DNA of 44,282 nt from an uncultured Collinsella sp. (GCA_900768795.1 CAAGEH010000015.1:1-44282), one strand, 5' to 3'; numbered from the stretch's first letter, positions 8,124 to 17,133 are shown. Notes: a model not told the origin generated them from the letters alone. Program-made: numbers and translations.

Positions 8124-8166
8124 CATATCAAAAGGAGCGGGCGTTCCCGGCGAACGCCGTGCTCCC
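8124..8166 (-). terminator. Intra-operon hairpin between gatB and gatC
   Basis: GGAGC (8134-8138) pairs with GCTCC (8161-8165), and GCGTTC (8141-8146) with GAACGC (8152-8157). On the minus strand TTTTGATATG follows. It looks like a partial terminator or an mRNA-stability element that would set EIIC below EIIA and EIIB. Confidence 0.55.
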
Positions 8167-8238
8167 TTTAACCAAAGTCGATATGCCGAGCATGCGCACG
8201 TAGTTGGTCCAAAGCGCAAGCGGCAACGTGAGAAAAAC

Positions 8239-8544
8239 CTACTTGAGGCCCTTCTCCTTGATGATGGCCTCGATCTTGTCGTAGACGGGCTTTGCCATGG
8301 CAGGCATGCGATAGAGAATCGGACCGGCATCGACGATCGGCGTCTTGACGTCAAAGCCGAAGTCAGTCTTAGCGATCTGAGCAAAGATGTCGTACTGCGA
8401 GAGCATGTCCTCGTTGACATCCTTGATCATCACGGCGTCGCACTTGAGGTCGTAGCCGCGCTTCTTGAACTCAGCCTCGATAGCGTCCTTGATCTGGTGG
8501 CTGGAGTTGACACCAGCGCCGCAAGCAGCGAGAACCTTGATCAT
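8239..8544 (-). CDS. gatB: PTS galactitol/galactose-family EIIB (GatB type)
   Basis: A 101-residue cytoplasmic phosphocarrier. Cys8 in LAACGAGVNSSHQI is the phosphorylated residue of the lactose/galactitol EIIB fold. It takes phosphate from GatA His73 and gives it to the sugar in GatC. GGAAAGGAAG precedes the ATG. It lies between gatA (78 bp away) and gatC (153 bp away) on the same strand. Confidence 0.92.
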   Translation of the reverse strand: MIKVLAACGAGVNSSHQIKDAIEAEFKKRGYDLKCDAVMIKDVNEDMLSQYDIFAQIAKTDFGFDVKTPIVDAGPILYRMPAMAKPVYDKIEAIIKEKGLK

Positions 8545-8622
8545 GATGTACTTCCTTTCCTATTTGCGAGTCCTTTTGGCTCGCGCTTTACAAACGATGG
8601 TACCGCGACATTCGGCGCGTGT

Positions 8623-9111
8623 TTACGCGGGGAAGTTGTCGACGAGGAACTGGTAGATCTCGTGCGTGTCGGTCATAGAGAAGAGCTTCTTTGCTCCCTC
8701 GGCGCCCAGGCCGTTCACGAAGTCCATGATCTGAGCGAGGATGCCGACCTGAGCCTCCTTGGAATCGTTGAGGATCATGAAGAGGAAGCTCACCTCCATC
8801 TCCTGGGAGGGATCGATCATGTTGTGCCATTTGACGGGATGCACAAGCTTAACGGGCACGATGCGCTTGACGTTTACGAACTCGACCTCGGTGTGAGGGA
8901 CGGCGAAGTTGGGGAGCTCGGGATCCACCGGTGACATGTCCATGCCCGTGGGATAGCCTGCCTCGCGCTCGACGATGTTCTTGAGGAAGTCGGACGTGAC
9001 GTAGTCCTTGAGCAGAAGCTGATTGGCGACCTCGGTAAAGACCTCGGTCTGATCTGTGCGGTCACAAACGAACACTGCGTCCTCAGAAAATAGTTCGGAT
9101 TTGTTTGCCAT
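8623..9111 (-). CDS. gatA: PTS galactitol/galactose-family EIIA (GatA type)
   Basis: A 162-residue EIIA of the fructose/mannitol/Gat superfamily (PTS_EIIA type 2). The phosphorylated His73 lies in FAVPHTEVEF. It receives phosphate from HPr. Start chosen at MANKSELFSED because GGAGGG lies about 10 nt upstream; a 13-residue longer frame has no ribosome binding site. First gene of the gatABC operon, divergent from the LacR-like regulator. Confidence 0.9.
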   Translation of the reverse strand: MANKSELFSEDAVFVCDRTDQTEVFTEVANQLLLKDYVTSDFLKNIVEREAGYPTGMDMSPVDPELPNFAVPHTEVEFVNVKRIVPVKLVHPVKWHNMIDPSQEMEVSFLFMILNDSKEAQVGILAQIMDFVNGLGAEGAKKLFSMTDTHEIYQFLVDNFPA

Positions 9112-9302
9112 TCTCGCAATTCCCTCCATATTACGCGGATGCAACCGCATTTGTGATTGTTACAGTTTGTTTCTGTTTGTTTTTGTTGCTTGTATTGTTG
9201 CAGCGCGAACAAATAGTGTCAACAGTTCAAACGTTTCAAGCGCAACGATTCGTTTGGGGAATTCCGCAATTAAGGCATAGCGACTTAGGCAATGAACTGC
9301 GC

Positions 9303-9331
9303 TTTTATCTGTGTGTTCATTAAATTGTCAA
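9303..9331 (-). promoter_or_regulatory. gatABC promoter
   Basis: On the minus strand a perfect TTGACA (9326-9331) is followed after 17 nt by ATAAAA (9303-9308). The leader to gatA is about 185 nt and includes T-rich GTTTGTTTCTGTTTG-like repeats (9160-9190) that resemble a stretch upstream of lacA (5948-5970). Confidence 0.65.
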
Positions 9332-9373
9332 CAGGGGATTGCTCTTTGTTTGCGCTGGGATTTTTTTCGATTG

Positions 9374-9419
9374 ACCGTTTACCGGCTGAAACCTACCGTT
9401 TGTCTCTGTTTTGAACGGT
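9374..9419. promoter_or_regulatory. ACCGTT repeats upstream of gatABC and lacR
   Basis: ACCGTT at 9374-9379 and 9395-9400 start 21 bp apart, with an inverted AACGGT at 9414-9419. They lie 45-90 bp upstream of the gat -35 and between the two divergent genes. The same paired motif is found upstream of lacA, the GalNAc PTS and the surface glycosidase. Confidence 0.55.
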
Positions 9420-9526
9420 TATGTTCGTTAATGTTTGTAATTACCTAGATTAATTCATAACACCCCACCCACTTGAGATATTTAAGGTACGATACTCTCG
9501 AGCGGGTTATGTAGGAGGAGCAAAAC

Positions 9527-10291
9527 ATGATCAAAGCCGAGCGCCAGGATAAAGTGCGCCAACTTCTGGACAATCAGGGAACCGTTTCCGTAAAGGAAAT
9601 CTCCGATGCACTCGGCGTGTCCGACATGACTATACGCCGCGACCTCGAGGAGCTCGCAGGCCTTGGTGAGATCGAGCGCGTGCACGGCGGCGCACGCAGC
9701 GCCAACGCGCATACGCATTCAATGCTCCGCCGCGAATACACGCATTCCGAGAAGCGTACCAAGAATGCAGACGAAAAGCTCAAGATCGCTCAAACCGCCG
9801 CTGCACTTATCGAGGACGACATGACCGTCTTTCTCGGCGCAGGCACCACGGCTGAGCAGATGGCATCGCTTCTCCCCTCGTGCCACCTGCGCGTCATCAC
9901 CAATTCGCTTTCGGTTTTCAACATCCTCGAGAACCGCGAGGACTATGAATTCTGCCTGGTCGGCGGCATCTACCGCCCGCGCACGGCTGCATTTGTGGGA
10001 CCCATTGCGGAGGGCGCGCTTTCGACTATCGGCGTCGACGTTGCGTTTATCGGCGCAAACGGCGTGCTCGGCAACGATATCTCTACTTCAAACATGGAAG
10101 AGGGCCATATTCAGAATCTCGCCTTCGGAAAGGCAGACGTGCGCTACCTGATTGCGGACACGAGCAAGATCGGCAAACGCGACTTCTATACGTTCTACCA
10201 CCTGTCCGACCTCGATGGCCTTGTTTGCGAGCCGAGCATCACGCCCGAGCAGCGCGCCTCCGTCGAAGAATTCACCTCCGTCATCTGCTAA
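9527..10291 (+). CDS. lacR: DeoR-family regulator, LacR-like
   Basis: A 254-residue DeoR repressor with an N-terminal helix-turn-helix (VSVKEISDALGVSDMTIRRD, residues 23-42) and a DeoRC effector domain. The STSNMEEGHIQ and DTSKIGKRDFYTFYHLSDLD segments resemble LacR of lactococci and streptococci, which responds to tagatose-6-P. TAGGAGGAG precedes the ATG. It is divergent from gatABC. Probably it represses gatABC and lacABXC, but that is inference. Confidence 0.85.
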   Translation: MIKAERQDKVRQLLDNQGTVSVKEISDALGVSDMTIRRDLEELAGLGEIERVHGGARSANAHTHSMLRREYTHSEKRTKNADEKLKIAQTAAALIEDDMTVFLGAGTTAEQMASLLPSCHLRVITNSLSVFNILENREDYEFCLVGGIYRPRTAAFVGPIAEGALSTIGVDVAFIGANGVLGNDISTSNMEEGHIQNLAFGKADVRYLIADTSKIGKRDFYTFYHLSDLDGLVCEPSITPEQRASVEEFTSVIC

Positions 10292-10400
10292 TCCTCGCCC
10301 TCCGCGCATCCCCCTCTCTCCCCACCGTTTCCCTGAGTTTCTAAGATGCTTAAAAAGCGGGTGAAGATTCATCGTTACAAAACCCCAGGTAAAATGGGGT

Positions 10401-10453
10401 AAAAAAATGCCTGAGCTATTGAGTTCCAAATTAGGGACTTAATAACTCAGGCA
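10401..10453 (-). terminator. Strong minus-strand terminator
   Basis: TGCCTGAG...TTCC at 10408-10427 pairs with GGACTT...AGGCA at 10435-10453, a 19-20 bp stem with three mismatches or G-U pairs. On the minus strand it is followed by seven T. It ends transcription of the LPXTG remnant. A smaller ACCCCA/TGGGGT hairpin (10382-10400) follows it. Confidence 0.85.
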
Positions 10454-10494
10454 AACGCTGGGGAGGAGATGACGGCGGAAAACGACGGAGAGGG

Positions 10495-10554
10495 GGCGCT
10501 AGCTGGGGCGCTAGCTGAGGCGCTTATCGAGGCGCTAGCTGAGGCGCTTGCGGA
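10495..10554. repeat. 12-bp tandem repeat, five copies
   Basis: Five contiguous 12-mers of the form GGCGCTAGCTGA start at 10495, 10507, 10519, 10531 and 10543; the copy at 10531 matches 10507 exactly. On the minus strand the unit holds the last codons and stop of the LPXTG remnant (RKRLS-stop), so the 3' end of the gene seems to have been copied in tandem. Confidence 0.75.
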
Positions 10555-11080
10555 GGCAGATGCCGGCTGCCATAACGACCGCTCCCGCAGCAACAACAGC
10601 TGCAATCGTGACGACCGTAGAGTCGCCCGTACCCGGCAGCGTCTTAGCTGCAGCGCGCTTCTTGTCCGCGTTCACAGAAGGCTTTCCAGCGGTACTACCG
10701 CCCGTATTCTGACCATCGTTCTTGCCGGTAGAATCATCCGTGTTGGGCCTATTCGGCTTGCCAGGCGTGGGCTCAGGCGCTTTTTCCTTATTGAACGTAA
10801 AGCTCGCGGTGGCAACCTTGTCCTTAGAGACCGTGCCCTCTGTACCCTCTTGGGCGATAATCGAATATCCGTCGGGCGTCTTGGCTTCTACCTTATAGCC
10901 AATACCTTCGGGCAGCACCCTGGCAGTGAGCGTTTTACCGTTCGCAATTCCAACGGTCGCCACGCCATTCGTGAAGGTCATGTCACCAAATGTGCCGTTA
11001 ATGGTTGCGTCGTCAAGTGTTATCGTAACTTCAAATTCGTCTGAAGCCGCAGCGCCTGAACCTGTCGCAGCGGCAGTCAC
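10535..11080 (-). pseudogene. Remnant of an LPXTG surface protein (DUF7601-like domain plus sorting signal)
   Basis: About 181 residues. Residues 15-100 resemble the DUF7601/Cna-B-like pilin repeat (ATINGTFGDMTFTNGVAT, then a proline-rich linker). The C-terminus is a complete sorting signal: TLPGTGDS, a hydrophobic stretch, then RKRLS. The only possible start is a GTG at 11080 with no ribosome binding site. The frame is closed by TGA at 11096, and no signal peptide is encoded, although the preceding SAILSVTAAATG looks like the tail of one. So the N-terminus is probably lost. Its sorting signal is close to that of the glycosidase at 11470. A very short real gene is a less likely alternative. 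Confidence 0.6.
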
Positions 11081-11129
11081 GGACAGAATGGCTGATCAGC
11101 ACAAAGTTAAACAAGATAAGCAAAGCGCC

Positions 11130-11170
11130 AAAGAAGAGGGGCCCGCCGCATTTCTGCAACGAGCCCCTCT
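11130..11170 (-). terminator. Terminator for the surface glycosidase gene
   Basis: AGAGGGGC (11135-11142) pairs with GCCCCTCT (11163-11170). On the minus strand CTTCTTTGG follows. It lies 300 bp past the glycosidase stop codon, beyond the tandem array. Confidence 0.6.
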
Positions 11171-11195
11171 CCCAGGGAGTTTTATCCACCGTAAG

Positions 11196-11393
11196 TACCG
11201 AACCGTCGGGGCGCACTTGCCGAACCGCCGGATCGCGTTTACCGGGTCATCGGCTGAGATTTGCCGAGCCTCCGGCGCGCCTTTACCGAACCGTCGGGTC
11301 ACCCTTGCTGGATCGTCAGCTCGAGCTTGCCGAACCGCCGGATTGCACTTGGCAAATCGTCAGCTCGGGCTTGCCGAATCGCCGGCTTACATT
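11196..11393. repeat. 22-bp tandem array, nine units without indels
   Basis: Nine contiguous 22-bp units start at 11196, 11218, 11240, 11262, 11284, 11306, 11328, 11350 and 11372. The consensus is close to TGCCGAACCGCCGGATCGCA. Units at 11218, 11328 and 11372 are very similar, as are those at 11306 and 11350. The unit length is not a multiple of three and no spacers are present, so it is neither a protein repeat nor a CRISPR. It fills most of the otherwise empty 11096-11469 interval. Confidence 0.85.
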
Positions 11394-11469
11394 CGCTATG
11401 CTGCAAGCCCAGGCAAACCGGGCGGTTAACGCAAGCGCTTTGACCCGCCGGCTCGAACATACAAAGCCG

Positions 11470-14400
11470 CTAGCTCAGGCGCTTGCGCATCCAGATACCC
11501 GCAGCCATAACAACCGCTCCGACAGCTGCACAACCCGCAATCGCAACGATCGAGGAGTCGCCCGTGCCGGGAAGCTTCTTGTTGGAAGCGCCGTTCTGAC
11601 CGTTAGAAGCATTATTCCCGGCGTTGTCGGACGTTCCACCGTTATTGGCGCCGCCGTTGCCGGAGTTGCCGCCACCGGCATTGCCTCCGTTACCGGAATT
11701 ATTGCCACCGTTGCCGTTGTTGTCGGTGCTGCCACCGTTGCCACCGTTGCCACCGTTGCCGTTGTTGTCGGTGCTGCCACCGTTGCCACCGTTACCGCCG
11801 CTGTTGTCACCGTCGGTCTTGTTCTTGGTCCACTTGGCAAAAACCGTCACATCGCCCTCGACTGCAGCGTCAAAATCGAACGCCTTGGTGCATGCCTCAT
11901 CGGAGAACCAGCCGCCAAAGGTGTAACCGTCGCGCACCGGGTCCGCCGGCTTTGCGAGCTTATCGCCCTTGTTGACCTCAACCTTGGTCGAGGTGCCGTC
12001 GCCGTTGTCGATCGTTACGGTCACTTTGACAACCGGGGCCTTCTCAACGAGCGCGTCAATCGCAGCGGCAAGCGCATCGCGTGCCGCCTGGACATCACCG
12101 AACGTCACGGCCTCGCCTTTGTTGACACGCTCGACAACCGCCTGAGCAGCAGCGAGCGGCTCTGCCAGACCGTCCACCGACTCATATTTATCGGCGTTGT
12201 TCTGAGCGGTCTGAGCCTTAACGATCTGCTCATTGAGGCCGTCCTCTTCGTTGAGGCCGTAGGGGTCGGCAAGTATATGCTTGCCGATAACCTGCAGCTC
12301 AACAACGTGATTCTCCTTGGAACCGCCTTTCACGCCATGGCCGTACAGACGCACGTAACGGGCCTTGACCGCAGCAGTGCACGCATTCTCGTCGGCCTTG
12401 AAAAGCTCCTTGCCGGCAGAGGTCTCGGCATACAGCGACTCGGTCGGATTGACCCCCAAGTTATACACGTCGCTGTCGCCCGAGTAGTAGAGCACCTGTT
12501 TATCGGAGAAGTCGGCCTTGTTGGCAACCACGAGAGCCGTCGCGTTGTAGGTACGATTATCCTTCCAGTAGCGCCACAGGTTGACGCCGCCGATCATGCA
12601 GCTCGAACCCAAGTCCACCTGCATATACGAGCCGCCGTCCTTGTTGTCGTCACCAAAAATGGCGTATGACTCGGTATCGTCCACCTTGCCATCGGTCGCA
12701 ACGGAAAGCGGACGCCCGCTATTCGTCACAGAGCCGTTGCTTCCATCGACCCAAGCGGCCTCCGGACCAACATTAAGCGCCAGGTTAACAACCTTGGCCT
12801 CGGGAACGAGCTTGAGATAGCCCGCATACAGTGCGTCATAGGCTGCTTTCTGCTCAACAGTCGGTGCATTGAGCTTGCCCTTTGCATCGGCGAGCAGCGC
12901 ATCCATGCCTGCCTGCGACCACGAAGCATCGGACACGATGTCTTTCTTTTCCTCAACCAACTTGACCAGGTCGGCAAGCGCAGACGCCGGAACCTCGTCG
13001 TAACCGAGCGCGCGGTCGGAAATCTTCACCGAAGTCTGAGTAGCACCGGTGCCGGCAGCGATATCGCCCGCCTTTACCGCATGGTCGACGTTCTTGGCGC
13101 CCATGTAAGCGCTGCCCGCAAGCACACCGTTGACATAGACCTTGAGCATGCCGTTGTTCTCGCGCACGCCCACAATCGTGGCCGTGCCCCCGGTAACAGC
13201 AATGTCGGACGTAGCCGTGGTGCCATTGACGGTGAAGGTCGCCTTGCCGTCGGCATTCACGCCGAGCTTCCACTCGTTGCCCTGCGAAAGCAGCGTCATG
13301 CCTGCCTTGGCATCGTTCACGGTGGTGCTCACGCTAAAGCCGTTCTTGCCCTCAACGCTCTTTGCGGATCCCGCGACCTTGCCGCCAGTAGTGGTGCTGG
13401 CCTTGGCGATAGCGCCCTTGGCGTGATAGGTGCCCGCAACCGTTCCGGCAAGCTTGTTGCCCGAAGCATCGGTACCAGCTGCAGCGGAAACCTCGACCTT
13501 GTCGCCGCTATCGAGTTTCTTAGGCAGTGTGATATCGAAGGTGCAGTTGTCCGCATAGCCCTTGACGGCCTTGGCGTCGAGCTTGAGCTCCTCGCCATTA
13601 GCCTTGACGACAAAGGCAGCGTTGTTCACGTGCTCGCTCGTCTGAACGCGCAGCTTATCCGCGCCCTTGATGTAGAGCGAGTCGACAGCCGGCGCCTTGG
13701 CGTCGCCCTTCTGGCTGAGGTTCCAGATCTGAGTCTCACCCGGCTTGAGCGTGACGGTCACCGTCTCACCCTGGTTGTAGGAATCCTTGGAGGCGCCCAG
13801 CGCGCTGCCGTCCGCGGTGTAGGACTCGACGATTGCGCGCTTAAACGCACCGGATGCGGAAGCGCCTACGCTCGCATCGAGCTTAAACGTGATGGTCTTT
13901 TCCGTTGCAGCGGGGTTGCGCATCGAAACGATTCCCTCGGTGCCCGCATCATTGAAGCACGAGAAGCCATATGCCTCCTGCGTACCGGCAGCTCGGCCGC
14001 TACCGAGCTTTACGCCCGAGGCAGGGTTGCCACCGATCATCTTAGAGTTCTGCAGCTTGTCGTAGTTTGCCTCTGCCCATTTAAGGAAATCGGCGTTTAC
14101 CAGGTACTTCTCATTGTTGAAGATGCTGTCGGAGTAATAGAGCTCCCAGAAAGCGGTGCCACGCGTTGCCATCATGTAGAGGTAATTGCGGAACTGCGAG
14201 CCATTCATGGAGTTGGCGGTGATGCCGGTGTCCTCTTTGCCGTAAATCGGGTCATGATTGTAGATATTGGCCAGCGGGAACTGGAAATCGTGGTTCTTAA
14301 CGAAGTCATAGTAGGACGCATCGCGATACGTCAGCATGTTATCCATCTTGTTGTTAAGCGTACCGTTGCTGACCTCGGAGCGGTCGGCCCAGCACTGCAT

Positions 14401-17019
14401 CCAGATGGAATTGGACCACTGGAGGAACCACGGACTCGGGTTGACATAGCACGTAAGCGAAATCCACAGGTTGTTAATGCCGAGCTGGTCGGCCTTGTCC
14501 CACACGTTATCGAACAGGACGATCCACTTTTCCCACAGGTCGGTGGCATGATAGAAACCGCTGGGGCCACCGTACATATGATGATGGTTCTCGTCGTAAC
14601 CCACAACGCCGTCGCCTTGGGCAAATGCGCCATACTGCGCGTTATCGGCAAAGCCGTCCCACTTCCAGTAGTTGACATGATAGTCGGTCATCCACTGAAG
14701 CGCCATCTCCTGGAACTTGTCCACATAGCGTTGGTCGGCAACGTCGATGGAACCGCCGGCCTTGGAGCCGTTACCTGCCGCAGAAATGATGCCTGCGAGC
14801 TGACCATAGAAGTTGTAGCCACCGCGCGGGCCGATCCACACGCCAAAGTTTGAGCCGAGCTTTTTGACCAGACTTGAAGAGGTGCTGAGCTTGTTGGGGA
14901 ATTTTGAATTGAAGGTCCAGAAGCCGGCCGTATTTTTGCCCGCACCCGAGCGCTGGAGGTCAACAGACGCCTCAGTCGGGTTGTAGTTGTTCCAGCCGTC
15001 GTCGACAACATAGGAATCCAGCGGACGCACGCCCGTTTCGGAGAAGTTCTTATCGACCGCCTTGAATGAATCGAGAATGTTGTTCTCATCGATGCGCATC
15101 ATGTTGTCGAACCACGAGTTGTACTGAATACGGAACTCGCTCGGCTTGGAGATGCCCTTGATGTAGCTGTAGAAGTCGGTGCGAATGACGTTGTTGTCCG
15201 AACCGTTGGAATGCGATGCGCCGCAGACCGTCTGCCACGACACGTACTTGCCGTCGTCGGTCAGCTGACCGTCGCGGCTGAAATCGTCAAAGTTCTTGCC
15301 GGTCCAATAGCGCATGCGGCCGAGATCATCGACAATCTGCGTATCGGTCTCGGGAAACTCGGAGCCCATAAAGAGGCCGTTGACGTAGATCGGCTGGCCG
15401 AGGTTGGCACGTTCGGTGCTCATCTCGACGACGCCACCCTTATCGGTGGGAATCGTCCACTTGTACTGGGCATCCTTAACGTTGAGATGCTCGCCGTCGA
15501 TGTAGTTAAAGCGAATGCTCTTGTCCTCAGACTCGACCTCAAGGTACTTGCGCATGAAGTGGTCGCCGTCATACATCACAACATTTTCGGTAACCGTTGC
15601 GTTGCCGGTACCGAACTGCACGGGCTTGAATGTAAAGCTGATTTTCTTGCCCGTCTTCTTTTTCTTATTGATGGTGGCGGAAGTATCGGTCACCTTAGGT
15701 TCTCCGTTGAGCTCGAGCTCGCTCGTTTTGAGCGTCGGTTTGCCCGAACCGGTCTCGAACGTGGAGAACTTCTCTTTGTAGAGGTTGAGCTCGGCGCCCG
15801 AAGCGTATGCATCGCCCTGTGCCGCCTTGACACGAATGCCCACGTAACGACCGCTTTGAGCCTCATCGAGCCCAAAATAGGTCATCTTGCAGGTGTTGTC
15901 ATCGTTGTAAGAACCGCTCAGGTCGACCTCGAAGTTGCCTTTCTTGTTGGCGTCCTTAAAGAGATCGTCCTTCTTGTCGGAAACGTAGACCTCGAACTTC
16001 TTGAACGTACCGTTGGCACCCTTGACGTTGCGTGCGGCGTAGCCCACGGTCTGGAAGGATTCGTTAGCGCCCTCGCCGCGGTCGATGGTCAGGTCGACCG
16101 GAAGCTTTTTATTGGTACCCTCGCCCATACCGTAGTTGGAGTGGTAATACGTAGTGAAATCACCGTCGATAAGCGCTGCGTAACCGCCGCCGTCGTTGGA
16201 GGCAACGGAGGTGCCCGTAACCTTCCAACCGTTGGAAGCAGAGCGAACGATAACGGACGATCCACCTTCGTCCTTGGCATCGAGTTCGGCAACGTTCATT
16301 ACTTTGTTCTCGGATGCGGCCTGCCAATGATACGTAGTCAGCCCTGTCAGGCGAATAGCCTTTGCACTGACTGCATTGTCAAGCGTGATGGATGTCTTAC
16401 CGGCAGCCTGCATCGTTCCGTTTTCTACAACGGTATGCCAAGCGCCGCTCGCATCCTGGTACTCGAGTTTGTACGTCTTGACCCTGCCGGTGCAGTCATA
16501 GCTGCTTCCGCTAACGCGCGGCGTGTACTCAACGGTCTTCACCGTTTTTACCGAGCCAAAATCGACAACCAGGTTTGCGGTACCGGCATTTTGAGCAGTT
16601 GATGCCCAGTATGTATTAGCCTTGCCATCGATAGCGTTTGATGCGAGCGCACCCTCGCTGGTATCAACCGTGGAGCCCGTTGCACTCGCAGCGGCGCCGC
16701 CGGGTTTCACGCTCGTAAGCGCATTTTCGGGCTCCTTGCGCGTCGCCGTCGCGAGAGACTCGAGCAAGAACTCCTCGGAATCGTCGCCTGGAACGAGCTT
16801 GTTTCCACCAAGCTTATTGTTGATTTCGGTGGTCTTGAGTTTGCCGTTGGCAATGCTGAACTTGCGCTCGATGGCATTGTTACCAATAGAAATAAAACCG
16901 TCGGATTTGGAAACGCTCACGTTTCCAAATCCAGCAGCATGGGCAGTCACGGGCGCCGAGAATCCTAGGACTCCCGCCATCAGCGCTGCCGCGATGCCTA
17001 TAGCTCGCTTTAGTACCAT
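11470..17019 (-). CDS. Wall-anchored multidomain glycosidase, GH36-like (alpha-galactosidase / alpha-N-acetylgalactosaminidase)
   Basis: A 1849-residue secreted protein. Signal peptide 1-29 (ends AHAAG); GH36-like N-terminal sandwich from 32, interrupted by two F5/8 type C (carbohydrate-binding) domains at about 105-250 and 255-420; catalytic barrel about 620-960 with DDGW (673-676), candidate nucleophile Asp788 in YWKWDGF and candidate acid/base Asp878 in CWADRSE; C-terminal sandwich to about 1100. Then a LamG/ConA-like domain (1200-1345), another F5/8C-like domain (1410-1580), a FIVAR helical bundle (1590-1660), an InlB B-repeat (1665-1730), a Gly/Asn-rich linker (1735-1812) and sorting signal LPGTG (1816-1820). 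Start chosen at MVLKRAIG, after GGGAG; the longer frame has no signal peptide at its N-terminus. Beside a GalNAc cluster it probably frees alpha-GalNAc or galactose from host glycans. Exact specificity and family assignment are uncertain. Confidence 0.75.
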   Translation of the reverse strand: MVLKRAIGIAAALMAGVLGFSAPVTAHAAGFGNVSVSKSDGFISIGNNAIERKFSIANGKLKTTEINNKLGGNKLVPGDDSEEFLLESLATATRKEPENALTSVKPGGAAASATGSTVDTSEGALASNAIDGKANTYWASTAQNAGTANLVVDFGSVKTVKTVEYTPRVSGSSYDCTGRVKTYKLEYQDASGAWHTVVENGTMQAAGKTSITLDNAVSAKAIRLTGLTTYHWQAASENKVMNVAELDAKDEGGSSVIVRSASNGWKVTGTSVASNDGGGYAALIDGDFTTYYHSNYGMGEGTNKKLPVDLTIDRGEGANESFQTVGYAARNVKGANGTFKKFEVYVSDKKDDLFKDANKKGNFEVDLSGSYNDDNTCKMTYFGLDEAQSGRYVGIRVKAAQGDAYASGAELNLYKEKFSTFETGSGKPTLKTSELELNGEPKVTDTSATINKKKKTGKKISFTFKPVQFGTGNATVTENVVMYDGDHFMRKYLEVESEDKSIRFNYIDGEHLNVKDAQYKWTIPTDKGGVVEMSTERANLGQPIYVNGLFMGSEFPETDTQIVDDLGRMRYWTGKNFDDFSRDGQLTDDGKYVSWQTVCGASHSNGSDNNVIRTDFYSYIKGISKPSEFRIQYNSWFDNMMRIDENNILDSFKAVDKNFSETGVRPLDSYVVDDGWNNYNPTEASVDLQRSGAGKNTAGFWTFNSKFPNKLSTSSSLVKKLGSNFGVWIGPRGGYNFYGQLAGIISAAGNGSKAGGSIDVADQRYVDKFQEMALQWMTDYHVNYWKWDGFADNAQYGAFAQGDGVVGYDENHHHMYGGPSGFYHATDLWEKWIVLFDNVWDKADQLGINNLWISLTCYVNPSPWFLQWSNSIWMQCWADRSEVSNGTLNNKMDNMLTYRDASYYDFVKNHDFQFPLANIYNHDPIYGKEDTGITANSMNGSQFRNYLYMMATRGTAFWELYYSDSIFNNEKYLVNADFLKWAEANYDKLQNSKMIGGNPASGVKLGSGRAAGTQEAYGFSCFNDAGTEGIVSMRNPAATEKTITFKLDASVGASASGAFKRAIVESYTADGSALGASKDSYNQGETVTVTLKPGETQIWNLSQKGDAKAPAVDSLYIKGADKLRVQTSEHVNNAAFVVKANGEELKLDAKAVKGYADNCTFDITLPKKLDSGDKVEVSAAAGTDASGNKLAGTVAGTYHAKGAIAKASTTTGGKVAGSAKSVEGKNGFSVSTTVNDAKAGMTLLSQGNEWKLGVNADGKATFTVNGTTATSDIAVTGGTATIVGVRENNGMLKVYVNGVLAGSAYMGAKNVDHAVKAGDIAAGTGATQTSVKISDRALGYDEVPASALADLVKLVEEKKDIVSDASWSQAGMDALLADAKGKLNAPTVEQKAAYDALYAGYLKLVPEAKVVNLALNVGPEAAWVDGSNGSVTNSGRPLSVATDGKVDDTESYAIFGDDNKDGGSYMQVDLGSSCMIGGVNLWRYWKDNRTYNATALVVANKADFSDKQVLYYSGDSDVYNLGVNPTESLYAETSAGKELFKADENACTAAVKARYVRLYGHGVKGGSKENHVVELQVIGKHILADPYGLNEEDGLNEQIVKAQTAQNNADKYESVDGLAEPLAAAQAVVERVNKGEAVTFGDVQAARDALAAAIDALVEKAPVVKVTVTIDNGDGTSTKVEVNKGDKLAKPADPVRDGYTFGGWFSDEACTKAFDFDAAVEGDVTVFAKWTKNKTDGDNSGGNGGNGGSTDNNGNGGNGGNGGSTDNNGNGGNNSGNGGNAGGGNSGNGGANNGGTSDNAGNNASNGQNGASNKKLPGTGDSSIVAIAGCAAVGAVVMAAGIWMRKRLS

Positions 17020-17103
17020 CTGCTCCCTTTCTATTATTGACGCGGCCACCGACCAACTCGTTATTAGCCAGCAGCGTTCGCGCATATTACTATCGGAGCA
17101 AAA

Positions 17104-17133
17104 ATAACAAGAGACCGAATATGACCTTGTCAA
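17104..17133 (-). promoter_or_regulatory. Promoter of the surface glycosidase
   Basis: On the minus strand TTGACA (17128-17133) is followed after 18 nt by TGTTAT (17104-17109), giving a leader of about 80 nt. AACGGT at 17153-17158 and 17175-17180 (22 bp apart) lie upstream, at about -58 and -80, positions typical of an activator. Confidence 0.65.

Noticed and set aside
6361..8934. An 857-codon open frame on the plus strand across gatC, gatB and part of gatA
   Set aside because: It is antisense to three clearly recognisable PTS genes, matches no protein family, and its length is explained by GC-biased codon use on the opposite strand.
11196..11393. Possible CRISPR array
   Set aside because: Units are contiguous, degenerate and lack spacers; no cas genes are present.
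11690..11810. 45-bp DNA repeats within the glycosidase gene
   Set aside because: They encode the Gly/Asn-rich wall-spanning linker (repeats of GGNGGSTDNNGN), which is ordinary for such proteins.
13081..16602. Long plus-strand open frames inside the glycosidase gene
   Set aside because: The minus-strand product has coherent domains from signal peptide to sorting signal; the plus-strand frames are shadows.
17020..17133. Upstream extension of the glycosidase by 38 residues
   Set aside because: No ribosome binding site, the extension overlaps the promoter, and the signal peptide begins properly at 17019 after GGGAG.
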